Assembly (NCBI RefSeq): GCF_963082655.1 | Contig: NC_081552.1 | Coordinates: forward strand, 192,832,075-192,896,074 | Reading direction: 5' to 3' | DNA from: Stomoxys calcitrans | Taxonomy: Eukaryota; Arthropoda; Insecta; Diptera; Muscidae | Length of the DNA stretch: 64,000 nt | In this document: positions 18,955-28,887 of the stretch, piece by piece | How positions within the stretch are numbered: the stretch's first letter is position 1 | Layout: the number at the start of each line of letters is the position of its first letter | Notes under the pieces: model-generated | What the model was told of the DNA's origin: nothing | Databases searched by the model: none | Seen by the model: only the letters and a program-made list of their open reading frames with translations | Made by a program: the position numbers and the translations under genes

Positions 18955-21900
18955 ATGGATTCACGCCCTACTCGAGAAAGAATTCTTTCAGCTTTGAAAG
19001 CTTCAAATGTGGAATTTCCAGAAACAGCGTCAATTGCACAATTGAGAACATTATATGATTCTTTGCAAGTTAACGGTGGTTCATCAAAGCAGACTGAATT
19101 GCCTTCTGGAAATGTGGTTTCTTCTGATTCTGCTGGGAATTCATCTGTAACTGTCACTACAATGTCATCCAATACTTTGAATGAAACTCCCGTTATTAAT
19201 TCCGCAACTGCCGATCCTGAAAATTTGCTTCAGTCATTTCAATGTAATGGTGAGTCCACAAATCAAACTGAATTGGTTCTTGGAACTGCCGCTTGTTTTT
19301 CTGCCGCACGGACTTCAACCGATTTAATATCTAGAAATACATTGAGTGTCGCTTTTAATAACAGCGAAATTGGCGTATCCTGTGCAAATCTTCGGCAAAC
19401 ACAGACTTCAGTGCCTCCTTCCGTAATTTCTTCCGTACCTTCCGTCTATAATTCTTCTGCTTCCGTTCCTGTAAATACAGTTCAAAGACAATTTCCTGGT
19501 ACTTCAGGGACTGCTGCTTCTGTTTCTGCCGCCCGGACTTCATCAGTTATTTCCGATTTAATGAATACAAATACATTGGGTGTCGCTTTTAACAATAGAG
19601 CAATTGGCGTGTCCTGTGATGTTCTTCCGCAAACACAAACTTCCGTACCTCCTTCCGTATCTTCTTGTGTTGTTTCTTCCGTACCCTCCGTCAATTATTC
19701 CTCAGTTTCCGTTCCTGCAAACTTACTTCGAGGACAATTTTCTAGACCTTCTGTTCCATCACAGGTAACAGACCCTTTCATTCGTTCAAGCGTTTTATCC
19801 CGTGAAGCTGATGAACTAGAGAGTGAAATTAGAGTTTTGAGATTGAAGCGAGAAATGTTGGCTCTTCGAAACCAAATTGAATCTTTAGAAAACGGTGGAA
19901 AAAAGGTTTCTACAAATATCAATTATGACGAGCTCTCTATGATGGTTCCGAAATTTTCTGGGAATGATGGACGAAATATTGAAAAATGGATAAACTCTTT
20001 TGAAAGCTACACTATAAATATGACTGACCAAGAAAAATATATGTGCTTAAGATATTTGCTGGTTGGAACTGCGCGAGAGTTCATGGAAAATTCAAATTAC
20101 AAAGAATATAAGGAGTTGAAGAGATCGCTCTTAGACATTTTCAAGAGAACGGTAACGCAAGAAGAAGTTTATCAAAAATTGCGTTTGCGCAAGTTGAAGC
20201 CAACAGAGCCGTGTATTGCCTATATAGTAGCAATGCAAACTATTGCAGCAGAAGGCGAAATCAACGAGCAAGAACTGGTTGACATTATAATAGACGGAAT
20301 GGAAGATAAAATCAACAACATATCCATTCTATACGGATCAAACTCATTACAAGAATTGATGCATGGAATAGATAGATACGAGAAACGCAGGTCAAAAACA
20401 GTCAGTACTCATAAAGAAGGCCGTGACAATACTAAAGGCATACGATGTTTCAATTGCTCTCAATTTGGACATATGAAGAACACCTGCAATAAGCCTCGAC
20501 GTCCACCGGGATCTTGTTTCCATTGTTTCCAAATGGGACATTTTTACAAGGATTGTCCTAAAAGGATGAATGTTACTGCTCCCATATTTTGTAGTAATGA
20601 TATTGTAGACACAACACAAATGGTAAGTGTGGCCTTTAAATATTCTTGTGGATCCAAATATACTAATTCTGCGAATATTTCGTGCTTGATCGATTCCGGT
20701 AGCCCAATTAGTTTGGTTAAGATGGCTTTATTACCGACTGGTGTGATACGTTCGAAGAATTTAATACCAACTTCGTATGTTGGAGTTGGCAATTCCCCTT
20801 TGAAAATATATGGAAATATTTCTTGTTTAATAAAATTTAAAAAATCGTCTAAACAAATAGAATTACTTGTTGTTCCGAACGAGAGCATTCATGTTCCAAT
20901 GATTCTTGGACGGAACTTTATGCATGCATTTAATGTAAAATTACTTCAAGTCAAGGAAACTACGAATGATATAGAAGTATTTGAATCCACAAGAAAAATA
21001 AATGACAATAATAATATAACCTCGGTGTCTACACCATCTACGATAAGCAATTCTTATGATAGTCCTGTGAATTCTCAAGTGATACGTACGGACGATATTG
21101 ATCTAAATCCTTTGTTAAATTCATTCCAGAAGAAGACTTTAGAAGATCTTATTCATAATCGTTATATAACTCCAAAGGGAATTGATAAAAAGTCATCTGA
21201 TTATAGGATGCAGATTAAATTATCTGATGATATTCCAATACACTGCTCTCCCCGTAGATTGTCGGTTCGCGATCGTGAGGAAACGCAGAAGATTGTTAGT
21301 GATTTGTTAGAAAGGAAAATAATACGTTACAGCAATTCTCCATACACGTCAGCAATTGTGTTGGTAAAGAAAAAGACAGGGGAAACGCGGATGTGTGTCG
21401 ATTATCGAGCGTTAAACAAAAAGACTATTAGGGATAACTTTCCTTTACCCCTCATCGAGGACTGTATTGAGAGCATATCAGGCAAAAAATGGTTTAGCCT
21501 CATGGATTTGAAGGATGGATTTTTCAACATAGAAATGCATAATGATTCAATTCCATACACTTCATTTGTAACCCCATTTGGACAGTACGAGTATTTGAAG
21601 ATGCCATTTGGTTTAAAGAATGCTCCAGCAAACTTTCAACGCTTTATAAATGGTATATTTCGCGACTTAATAGAGGACCATAGAGTGGTTATATATATGG
21701 ATGACATATTGATTGCATCCTCTGATTTCGATTCTCATGTTCAGACATTGGCGGTTGTACTTGGACGTGCTTTTGAGTACGGATTTCGAATCAAGTTAAC
21801 TAAATGTAAATTTGGTTATCAGAGTTTAGAGTATTTAGGATACTTAATCAGCCCAAAAGGTATACGGCCGACAGAAAATCACTTGCGAGCTGTGAAACAA

Positions 21901-23505
21901 ATACCAATGCCAAGGAATCATGGGGAATTACAAACTTGTCTTGGGTTGTTTTCCTACTTTAGGAAATTCGTTCCGTCATTCTCAAATATTGCAAGGCCAT
22001 TGTTAGATTTGCTTCGTAAAGAGAAAAAATTCGTTTTCTCTGAAGAATGTGTAAAGGCCTTTAGAGAATTAAAGTCTCGTTTACTTCGGGCCCCAGTATT
22101 AGCTATCTATAACCCTAAAAGCGATACGGAGTTACATTGTGATGCAAGTTCTCATGGATTCGGAGCAATATTGATGCAGCGTCAGGATGATAAAAAGTTC
22201 CACCCCCTAGCATTTTTTTCAAAGGCTACAACCAATGCAGAATCGAGATATCATAGCTTCGAACTGGAAACACTCGCAATTATTTACGCGTTGCGCCGGT
22301 TTCGTGTGTATTTAGAAGGATTACATTTTACCATAGTCACAGATTGCAATTCACTTACAATGACCTTGAACAAGAGACAAGTTAATCCTCGGATATCCCG
22401 CTGGGCATTGGAACTAGAGAACTATGACTATTCTATCGAACACAGGAAGGGTTCTTCTATGGGTCATGTGGATATGTTAAGCAGATGTATAGAAAAGGAA
22501 ATATCCCCTCATGTGGGATGTAACATGATTTGCTCTGTAGATTCGAATCAACTCGATGTCCAAATTCAACTGACCCAAGCTAGAGATCCTGTTATTAAGG
22601 ACTTATGTAAACGTTTGGAAAAGGAAGAGATATGTGATTTTGACCTAATAGACGGTCTCTTATTTAAGAAAGTGGGTGCAACCGTTTGTTTATATGTCCC
22701 AAAGGAAATGGAAGATAATGTGATAAGAATGATACATGAGAAGCTTGGACACCTGGGGACAGATAAATGTTATTATAAGATTCGAGAGAATTTTTGGTTC
22801 CCAGACATGCGCAATAAGATAGATAGCTTCATTAAGAATTGTATAAAATGTATCATTTATGCTGCTCCAGCTAGAATAAACCAACAGAACATGTACAGCA
22901 TTCCAAAGGTGGCGGAGCCATTCGATACGATACACGTGGATCACTTCGGACCACTTCCATCATTAAAATCGAAAAGAAAACACATTTTAGTGGTAGTTGA
23001 TTCTTTTACAAAATTTGTTCGACTTTATCCTGTAAATTCGACGAGCACTAAGGAGGTTTGTTGTTCTCTCGAAAAGTATTTTAGTTATTACAGTAGACCA
23101 AGACGCCTAATCTCGGACAGAGGATCATGTTTTACGTCATTGGAGTTTTCTGAATTCATTTTGAAAAATAATATTAATCATGTTAAGGTGGCGGTTGCCT
23201 CTCCACAAGCAAATGGGCAGGTTGAGCATGTAAATCGTATTATTAAGTCCATGTTGAGCAAATTGAGTGACCCAATAGATCATTCCGATTGGTCATTGAA
23301 ATTGTCCCAGGTGGAATATGCTATCAATAACTGTGTTCACAGTTCTACAAAGGAAACCCCAGCGAAGTTACTTTTTGGAACGAATCAACGAGGGGTGGTG
23401 GTAGATAAGCTGTCGGAATATCTAGATGAGAAAATGGGTAATGAGGAGAAACTAAATTTGAGGGATATGAGGGTTAAGGCATTGAATTCTATACAGCGAT
23501 CTTAG
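18955..23505 (+). CDS. Gag-pol polyprotein of the LTR retrotransposon, truncated by a duplication
   Basis: 1516 residues from the ATG at 18955. The Gag N-terminus has two imperfect tandem ~75-residue Ser/Val-rich repeats (each with SAARTS, NTL-VAFNN, IGVSC and QTQTSVPPSV). Two CCHC knuckles follow at about 498-511 and 521-534. The protease active site is DSGSP at 580; the RT box is YMDD at 914-917; RNase H begins CDASSHGFG near 1062; the H2C2 zinc module starts near 1261. The integrase catalytic residues are D1329, D1388 and E1424 (spacing of 35 between the last two). The frame then meets the second copy of a 515-bp duplication and stops at TAG 23503-23505, before the GPY/F end of integrase. 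Confidence 0.92.
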   Translation: MDSRPTRERILSALKASNVEFPETASIAQLRTLYDSLQVNGGSSKQTELPSGNVVSSDSAGNSSVTVTTMSSNTLNETPVINSATADPENLLQSFQCNGESTNQTELVLGTAACFSAARTSTDLISRNTLSVAFNNSEIGVSCANLRQTQTSVPPSVISSVPSVYNSSASVPVNTVQRQFPGTSGTAASVSAARTSSVISDLMNTNTLGVAFNNRAIGVSCDVLPQTQTSVPPSVSSCVVSSVPSVNYSSVSVPANLLRGQFSRPSVPSQVTDPFIRSSVLSREADELESEIRVLRLKREMLALRNQIESLENGGKKVSTNINYDELSMMVPKFSGNDGRNIEKWINSFESYTINMTDQEKYMCLRYLLVGTAREFMENSNYKEYKELKRSLLDIFKRTVTQEEVYQKLRLRKLKPTEPCIAYIVAMQTIAAEGEINEQELVDIIIDGMEDKINNISILYGSNSLQELMHGIDRYEKRRSKTVSTHKEGRDNTKGIRCFNCSQFGHMKNTCNKPRRPPGSCFHCFQMGHFYKDCPKRMNVTAPIFCSNDIVDTTQMVSVAFKYSCGSKYTNSANISCLIDSGSPISLVKMALLPTGVIRSKNLIPTSYVGVGNSPLKIYGNISCLIKFKKSSKQIELLVVPNESIHVPMILGRNFMHAFNVKLLQVKETTNDIEVFESTRKINDNNNITSVSTPSTISNSYDSPVNSQVIRTDDIDLNPLLNSFQKKTLEDLIHNRYITPKGIDKKSSDYRMQIKLSDDIPIHCSPRRLSVRDREETQKIVSDLLERKIIRYSNSPYTSAIVLVKKKTGETRMCVDYRALNKKTIRDNFPLPLIEDCIESISGKKWFSLMDLKDGFFNIEMHNDSIPYTSFVTPFGQYEYLKMPFGLKNAPANFQRFINGIFRDLIEDHRVVIYMDDILIASSDFDSHVQTLAVVLGRAFEYGFRIKLTKCKFGYQSLEYLGYLISPKGIRPTENHLRAVKQIPMPRNHGELQTCLGLFSYFRKFVPSFSNIARPLLDLLRKEKKFVFSEECVKAFRELKSRLLRAPVLAIYNPKSDTELHCDASSHGFGAILMQRQDDKKFHPLAFFSKATTNAESRYHSFELETLAIIYALRRFRVYLEGLHFTIVTDCNSLTMTLNKRQVNPRISRWALELENYDYSIEHRKGSSMGHVDMLSRCIEKEISPHVGCNMICSVDSNQLDVQIQLTQARDPVIKDLCKRLEKEEICDFDLIDGLLFKKVGATVCLYVPKEMEDNVIRMIHEKLGHLGTDKCYYKIRENFWFPDMRNKIDSFIKNCIKCIIYAAPARINQQNMYSIPKVAEPFDTIHVDHFGPLPSLKSKRKHILVVVDSFTKFVRLYPVNSTSTKEVCCSLEKYFSYYSRPRRLISDRGSCFTSLEFSEFILKNNINHVKVAVASPQANGQVEHVNRIIKSMLSKLSDPIDHSDWSLKLSQVEYAINNCVHSSTKETPAKLLFGTNQRGVVVDKLSEYLDEKMGNEEKLNLRDMRVKALNSIQRS

Positions 23506-24017
23506 TGGTAGTTGATTCTTTTACAAAATTTGTTCGACTTTATCCTGTAAATTCGACGAGCACTAAGGAGGTTTGTTGTTCTCTCGAAAAGTATTTTAGT
23601 TATTACAGTAGACCAAGACGCCTAATCTCGGACAGAGGATCATGTTTTACGTCATTGGAGTTTTCTGAATTCATTTTGAAAAATAATATTAATCATGTTA
23701 AGGTGGCGGTTGCCTCTCCACAAGCAAATGGGCAGGTTGAGCATGTAAATCGTATTATTAAGTCCATGTTGAGCAAATTGAGTGACCCAATAGATCATTC
23801 CGATTGGTCATTGAAATTGTCCCAGGTGGAATATGCTATCAATAACTGTGTTCACAGTTCTACAAAGGAAACCCCAGCGAAGTTACTTTTTGGAACGAAT
23901 CAACGAGGGGTGGTGGTAGATAAGCTGTCGGAATATCTAGATGAGAAAATGGGTAATGAGGAGAAACTAAATTTGAGGGATATGAGGGTTAAGGCATTGA
24001 ATTCTATACAGCGATCT
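22988..24017 (+). repeat. Perfect 515-bp tandem duplication within integrase
   Basis: Units 22988-23502 and 23503-24017 appear identical throughout; the boundary is uncertain by one base. The unit starts TTAGTGGTAGTTGATTC and ends ATACAGCGATCT. 515 is not divisible by 3, so the copy shifts the frame. It includes two of the three catalytic acids of integrase (D1388 and E1424). Confidence 0.93.
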
Positions 24018-24236
24018 CAGAACTACAACGAATTATACTTTTCCAAACATCATGAACCGGCAAAACGTTACGATGAGGGTGATTATGTTGTTATTATGAA
24101 TATTGCCAATACAGTTGGGAAGAATAAGAAATTTTGTGAAAAATATCGTGGTCCCTACATTATTGAAAAAGTATTAGATAATGATCGCTACGTTGTGAGA
24201 GATGTTGACAATTGTCAACTGACACAGATCCCATAA
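23505..24236 (+). pseudogene. Integrase C-terminal part, detached from gag-pol by the duplication
   Basis: This frame repeats the integrase segment VVDSFTKFVRLYPVN to SIQRS and then runs on into the genuine C-terminus: QNYNELYFSKHHEPAKRY, a KYRGPY motif (GPY/F module, DNA-binding end of gypsy-type integrases) and a TAA at 24234-24236. The apparent start is a GTG, not a real initiator. The reading frame also continues after the TAA with KGIIEAKRLRKW, so this stop may itself be a nonsense change of a once longer end. Confidence 0.88.
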
Positions 24237-24374
24237 AAGGGTATAATTGAAGCAAAGCGACTTCGGAAATGGTTGACACCTAGGTTATAGATTTATGTTA
24301 TTGGTCACACTTATATAATATACACAATTTTTATATCATGATTGTGGGCAATCATATTGTCAGGTTGGCCGAAC

Positions 24375-24508
24375 TGTAATATGATAACTTCTAATACTCG
24401 TATTTATAAGAAACTTTTGATGAAACTAAGTAGACTAGCTTGTTCCTTTAATGTTGTTTGTTTGAAAAATATAATAAAAAGAGTCAGTTTGTTGACAGAA
24501 GCTTTACA
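24375..24508 (+). repeat. 3' LTR of the gypsy-type element
   Basis: 134 bp, same termini as the 5' LTR, followed by target duplicate TTCC (24509-24512). No strong polypurine tract was seen immediately upstream. Confidence 0.93.
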
Positions 24509-24512
24509 TTCC

Positions 24513-25587
24513 TAAATTTCGGAACAGAAACAAAAAAAGAATCCCTCGAACCGATTTCTTTCCGGATTTACTAAGAATTGTCGCATGTTTCGTCCGAATA
24601 TGTGCAGACATGTCGGACGTCAGACAAAGTCTGATCATATTCTTAGCTGGGTGGTATACATATCATATCATCGCCCAATTTTACTCAGCTGTCAATGCAA
24701 TGATAAATGGCAATGAAGTGTTGCCAACCACAATTATTTCAAGATTAGATAATAAAACAAGCTGTTCGTGTAATTTCTACTTTGGCAGCTATCGCAGTTG
24801 TCTTTTCCAATTAAAACGCGACAATGCAAAGTGAAACAAACTTGCTTTGAAACAACATGCAGAAAGAATTATTATTATCAGTTTAGATATAATGTAAACA
24901 TTCAAAGGAAAAAAAACACAACTTGGTAACCTAATGAATTATTTAAGAGATTCAGGACCACTTTAATAATATTCCATTTTTATCGGTAGTTCTTAGTTAT
25001 GCCTTTTTTCAACAAATACAACAATGGTATTCGATTACGGAATCTTGTAATTTAAAACTTGAGATTGCGAAAACGGTCCTTAGGCAAATTTTACTTCTAC
25101 TTGTCATTTAACGTAGCTGCTTGAATAGGTAAATGCATCAAAGTTGTATGCAACATAGAACCCAAGTGAGTGTGGTGTACAACTTCTATCTGTGCTTTGA
25201 ATAATAAAATTACGAGTACATAAATTAGTTCTTTTTCATTTTGCGGCAATATTTTTTTTTATTTTCCTCTTTTTCTTTTTCTTTTGTTATTGCAACTTGT
25301 TCTTCAATTCATTTTCTTGATAAGAGCTGCAAAGACGTTTACCTGTTTACTTGCCCATTTGCATGGACCGAGAGTGGTGGAGAAGTCTTGTTGAAGAAAG
25401 CGTGAATGGTTAGAAGGGTTGGAAATGTTTACTAGAATTTAATTAGCTGTTGAATTGCATACCAATTAATGAACAACAAGATTGTTGTTAACAACAGGCT
25501 AACCGGGAGCGCAAGGAAGTATACAAAGTTTATCAAGGGTCATAGAAGAAGAAGGAAGAAGCTACTAATAGCTTGTATTATCTATTT
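24513..25587. other. dally intron sequence, nothing recognised
   Basis: Non-repetitive AT-rich sequence with T-rich stretches near 25250-25290; a single 74-codon open frame at 24610 has no recognisable features. Confidence 0.4.
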
Positions 25588-25690
25588 TATACCCGCCACC
25601 ATAGGATGGGGAATACTAATACCGTCATTCCATTTCTAACACATCGAAATATTGGTTTGACGCCCAACAATGTTGGTTGATATTTTGTAA
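25588..25690 (+). mobile_element. DINE/HINE-like repeat, 5' fragment
   Basis: TTTTATACCCGCCACCATAGG then CTAACACATCGAAATATTGG, the family's start block, lost after about 100 bp. Confidence 0.55.
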
Positions 25691-25827
25691 TTGTATGGAA
25701 CGTAAACTTCTTAAAATTCTAAGAAATTTCTTTGAAGAAATCATCTATCTAAAATAAAATTCTAATATGCGCCTATCGACTTGAAAATGTATATGCCCGC
25801 CTTTGCCAAAGAAAAAAAAAACCATTA

Positions 25828-27190
25828 AACAGGCAGTAAGTTCGGCCGGACCGAACCCACCACCTGGGGTATATATGTAAATACCCTTTCGTCACAATCC
25901 GGTGAAAATTGGATAACTTATGCACCCAAATTCGGCACGGACATTGAGTGGTCTAATAAATATAAGTCACTGTTGAACTTTGTATTTCAAATTTCAACAA
26001 AATCGGGTAATAAATAAAGATTTTATGAGCTTTAGATCCTTAAGCGGCATATCGGTCTATATGTCAGTTATACCTAAATACAGTCCGATCTGAACCATAT
26101 TCGAGTCGGATGTTGGGAAGCGTAAAACTACTCTGTTTAAAATTTCAGCGAAATCGGTTAAAAAATAAAGCTATTATGGGCTTCAGACCTTTTATCGGGT
26201 GATCGGTCTGTATGGCAGCTATATCTAAATATAATCCGATCCGAACCAAAACTACTCACTGTTTCAAATTTCTGCGAAATCGGGTAATAAATAGAGCTTT
26301 TATGGCCTTTAGACCCTTTATCGGCAGATCGGTCTATATGGCAGCTATATCTAAATATAGTTCGATCTGAACCATATTTGGGTCCCATGTTGATAGGCGC
26401 AAAAGTACTCACTGTTTCAAATGTCAGCGAAATCGGTTAAAAAATAAAGCGTTTATGGGCTTTAGATCCTTTATCGGCAGATCGGTGTATATGACTGCTA
26501 TATCTAAATATAGTCCGATTCGGTCCATATTTAAGTCAGACATCAGGAGGCTTAAGATAACCCACTGTTTCAAATTTCAGCGATATCGGGTAATAAATAG
26601 AGCTTTTATGGGCTTCAGACCCTTAATCGGGAGATCGGTCTATATGGCAGCTATACCTAAATATAGTCCGATTTGATCCATATTTAAGTCAGACATCAGG
26701 AGGCGTAAGATAACCCTCTGTTTCAAATTTCAGCGAAATCGGTTAAATAAGAAAGCTTTTATGGGCTTCAGACCCCTTATCGGGAGATCGGTCTATATGG
26801 CAGCTATATCAAAATATAGTCCAAACTGAACCATATTAAGGTCAGATATCGGTAGGCTTAAAATAACCAACTGTTTCAAATTTCAGCGAAATCGGAAAAA
26901 ATAAAGCATTTATGGGCATTCGACCCTTTATCAGATCGGTCTATATAGCAGCTTTATCCAAATATAGTCCGATTTGGCCCGTTCAAGAACTTAACCAGCA
27001 TGCATCAAAAAGTGCAAAATTTCAACTCAATATCTCAATTTTAGAAGGCTGTGGAGTGATTACAACAGACGGACGGACAGACACACGGACATTGTTAGAT
27101 TGTTTTAGAATTTTACGACAATCTGAAATATAAATACTTTGTAGGGTCGGAACTTGATATTTTGATGTGTTGCAAATGGATTGACTTAAT
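25828..27190 (-). mobile_element. DINE/HINE-like copy with six type-iii internal units
   Basis: Opens TAAGTTCGGCCGGACCGAAC (hairpin) and CACCACCTGGGGTATATATG. It then has about six ~170-bp units of the form GGGCTTCAGACCCTTTATCGG, GATCGGTCTATATGGCAGC, TATATCTAAATATAGTCCGA. It closes with the GACGGACGGACAGAC tract (27068) and the TTTGTAGGGTCGGAA block. Confidence 0.65.
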
Positions 27191-27199
27191 TTCGATGCA

Positions 27200-27610
27200 G
27201 CCGAAATTTGGGACAGTGAGTTGTGTTAGGACATTCGACATTCTTCTTCAATTCGGCTCAGATCGGTCTAGATTTGGATATAGCTGACATATAGATCGAT
27301 CTCTCGATTTAAGGTTTTGTGGCTATAAAAAGCGCATTTATTGTCCGATTTCGCCTAAATTTCGGACCGTGAATTGTGTTAGGCACTTCGAAATTTTTCT
27401 GCAACTTGGCCCAAATCGGTCCAGATTTGGATATAGCAGCCATATAGACCGATATTATTAGTAGTAAGGCCAAATAGGAACAGATTTCGATATAGCTGCT
27501 ATGGGGCATAAGGTATGAATTTTTCACCGGATTTTGACGAAAGGTGGTTTACATATATACCCGAGGTGGTGGGTATCCAAAGTTCATCACGGCCGAACTT
27601 AACGACTTTT
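27200..27610 (+). mobile_element. DINE/HINE-like copy, 3' part with type-ii units
   Basis: Units with GGGACAGTGAGTTGTGTTAG and TTTGGATATAGCAGCCATAT. It ends CCCGAGGTGGTGGGTATCC, decayed hairpin GTTCATCACGGCCGAAC, then TTAACGAC. Confidence 0.6.
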
Positions 27611-27617
27611 TACTTAT

Positions 27618-27735
27618 TCGAGGTTACTTTTTAGTTTTTAGGGCGCACAACAAAAGATTATTGGCATAGGTTTATGTCCATAGTGGCATGGGGCGGATTA
27701 ATATCCACACCCTCTTTTCAACCTAACCTAAGTCG
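27618..27735 (+). mobile_element. 5'-truncated LINE 3' end
   Basis: Matches the terminal part of the RNase H-bearing LINE at 35690-38112: TATGTCCATAGTGGCATGGG, GGATTAATATCCACACCCTC and CAACCTAACCTAA tail. Confidence 0.6.
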
Positions 27736-28437
27736 ATTTAGCCATGTCTGTCGAAAGTACACAAACTTTCGGAGGAATAAAGCTAGCAGCTTGAAATTTT
27801 AATTAGGGCCGGATTGGAATTGGAATAAATGGGTCATATTGTTTCATCTTTTGATATAACTCCCATATAAACCGGCCTCCCGATCATACTTCTTAATCCT
27901 CCACCGATCGCAACTCCTATCCGATTTGACTGGAATTTTGCACAGTGACTTCTCCTTTGACCTTCAACTTAAGTGTTACGTATGGTTTAAATCGGTCTAA
28001 TATCTGATAAAGCTTCCATATAAACCAACATCCCTATTGCACTCCTTGGGCCCCTAGTGGTCGCATTTCTTGTCTGAGTTGGTTAAAAATTTTGAGCAAC
28101 GACTTCTCCCATTACCTTCAACATACATGCAATATATAGTCTGAATCGATCCATAACGTGATATATCATTCGATTTTACTGCTTGAACCCCTACAGGGCG
28201 CAATTCTTATCGGATTTGATTGCAAATTTTGAACATTGACTATGGTCTCCAACATTCAAATCACGTATGCTCCGAATCGGTTCATAACCTGATATAGCAC
28301 CAATAGCATAGCAATTCTTATCCATTATCCTTTGTTTGCTTATAAAGAGTTACCGGACAAAGAACTTGACAAATGCGACACAGGGTAGAGGGTATATAAG
28401 ATTCGGCCTGGCCGAAATTAGCACTCTTTTACTTGTT
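27736..28437 (+). mobile_element. DINE/HINE-like copy, 3' part
   Basis: AAGTCGATTTAGCCATGTC, a single GTCT left of the GTCY tract, and internal units. The end is GAGGGTATATAAGATTCGGCC, hairpin TTCGGCCTGGCCGAA, TTTTACTTG. Confidence 0.62.
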
Positions 28438-28887
28438 TTTGGAACTTGGTTCATTAATTTGGTTAACTGAAATTAACTAATTACTTCAGTCACGGAACTG
28501 AAAATGTTTCAATTAAAAAATTTTACATTCAAATTTATTTATTTGTATTTATTTATTTAATTATTTAATGAGCTGAGAACTGTGAAGTCTATTCTAGGTT
28601 TTGGAAGTCCATTTTTCTGCACTAAAATTAAAATGTCCTTAAACGCTTAAGGTTGTCAACTAACTTTGCCACACGTTTTCCTTTCATTTCCTTGGCTACA
28701 TAATCGTGTCGAAAGTCATGCCAACGATAGTTGCAAATTGCAATCTCTTGTTATTTACACTACAAAGACATGTTAACACTTTTAATAAGCACAGGTACAT
28801 ATGCACATTTCACAGCACACGCACTCACATGTGCATACAATTAGACAAAATTGGCTTCCTCTGCTGTGGGTAAATGGGAAGAGTTCC
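28438..28887. other. dally intron sequence, nothing recognised
   Basis: AT-rich with TTTATTTATT stretches near 28540-28565; no coding or repeat match. Confidence 0.35.

Larger units (their letters stand above)
18741..24508 (+). mobile_element. Ty3/gypsy-type LTR retrotransposon, recently inserted, integrase duplicated
   Basis: Two 134-bp LTRs, 2 mismatches apart (about 98.5% identical), bounded by TTCC duplicates (18737-18740 and 24509-24512). One gag-pol frame has the order Gag, protease, RT, RNase H, integrase. Short LTRs, a fused gag-pol frame and two CCHC knuckles suggest the Mag branch; this is inference. A possible primer site TGGGGATCCC lies at 18884-18893, nine bases after the LTR. 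It is antisense to dally inside its 16.5-kb intron. A 515-bp tandem duplication in integrase breaks the frame. Confidence 0.92.
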
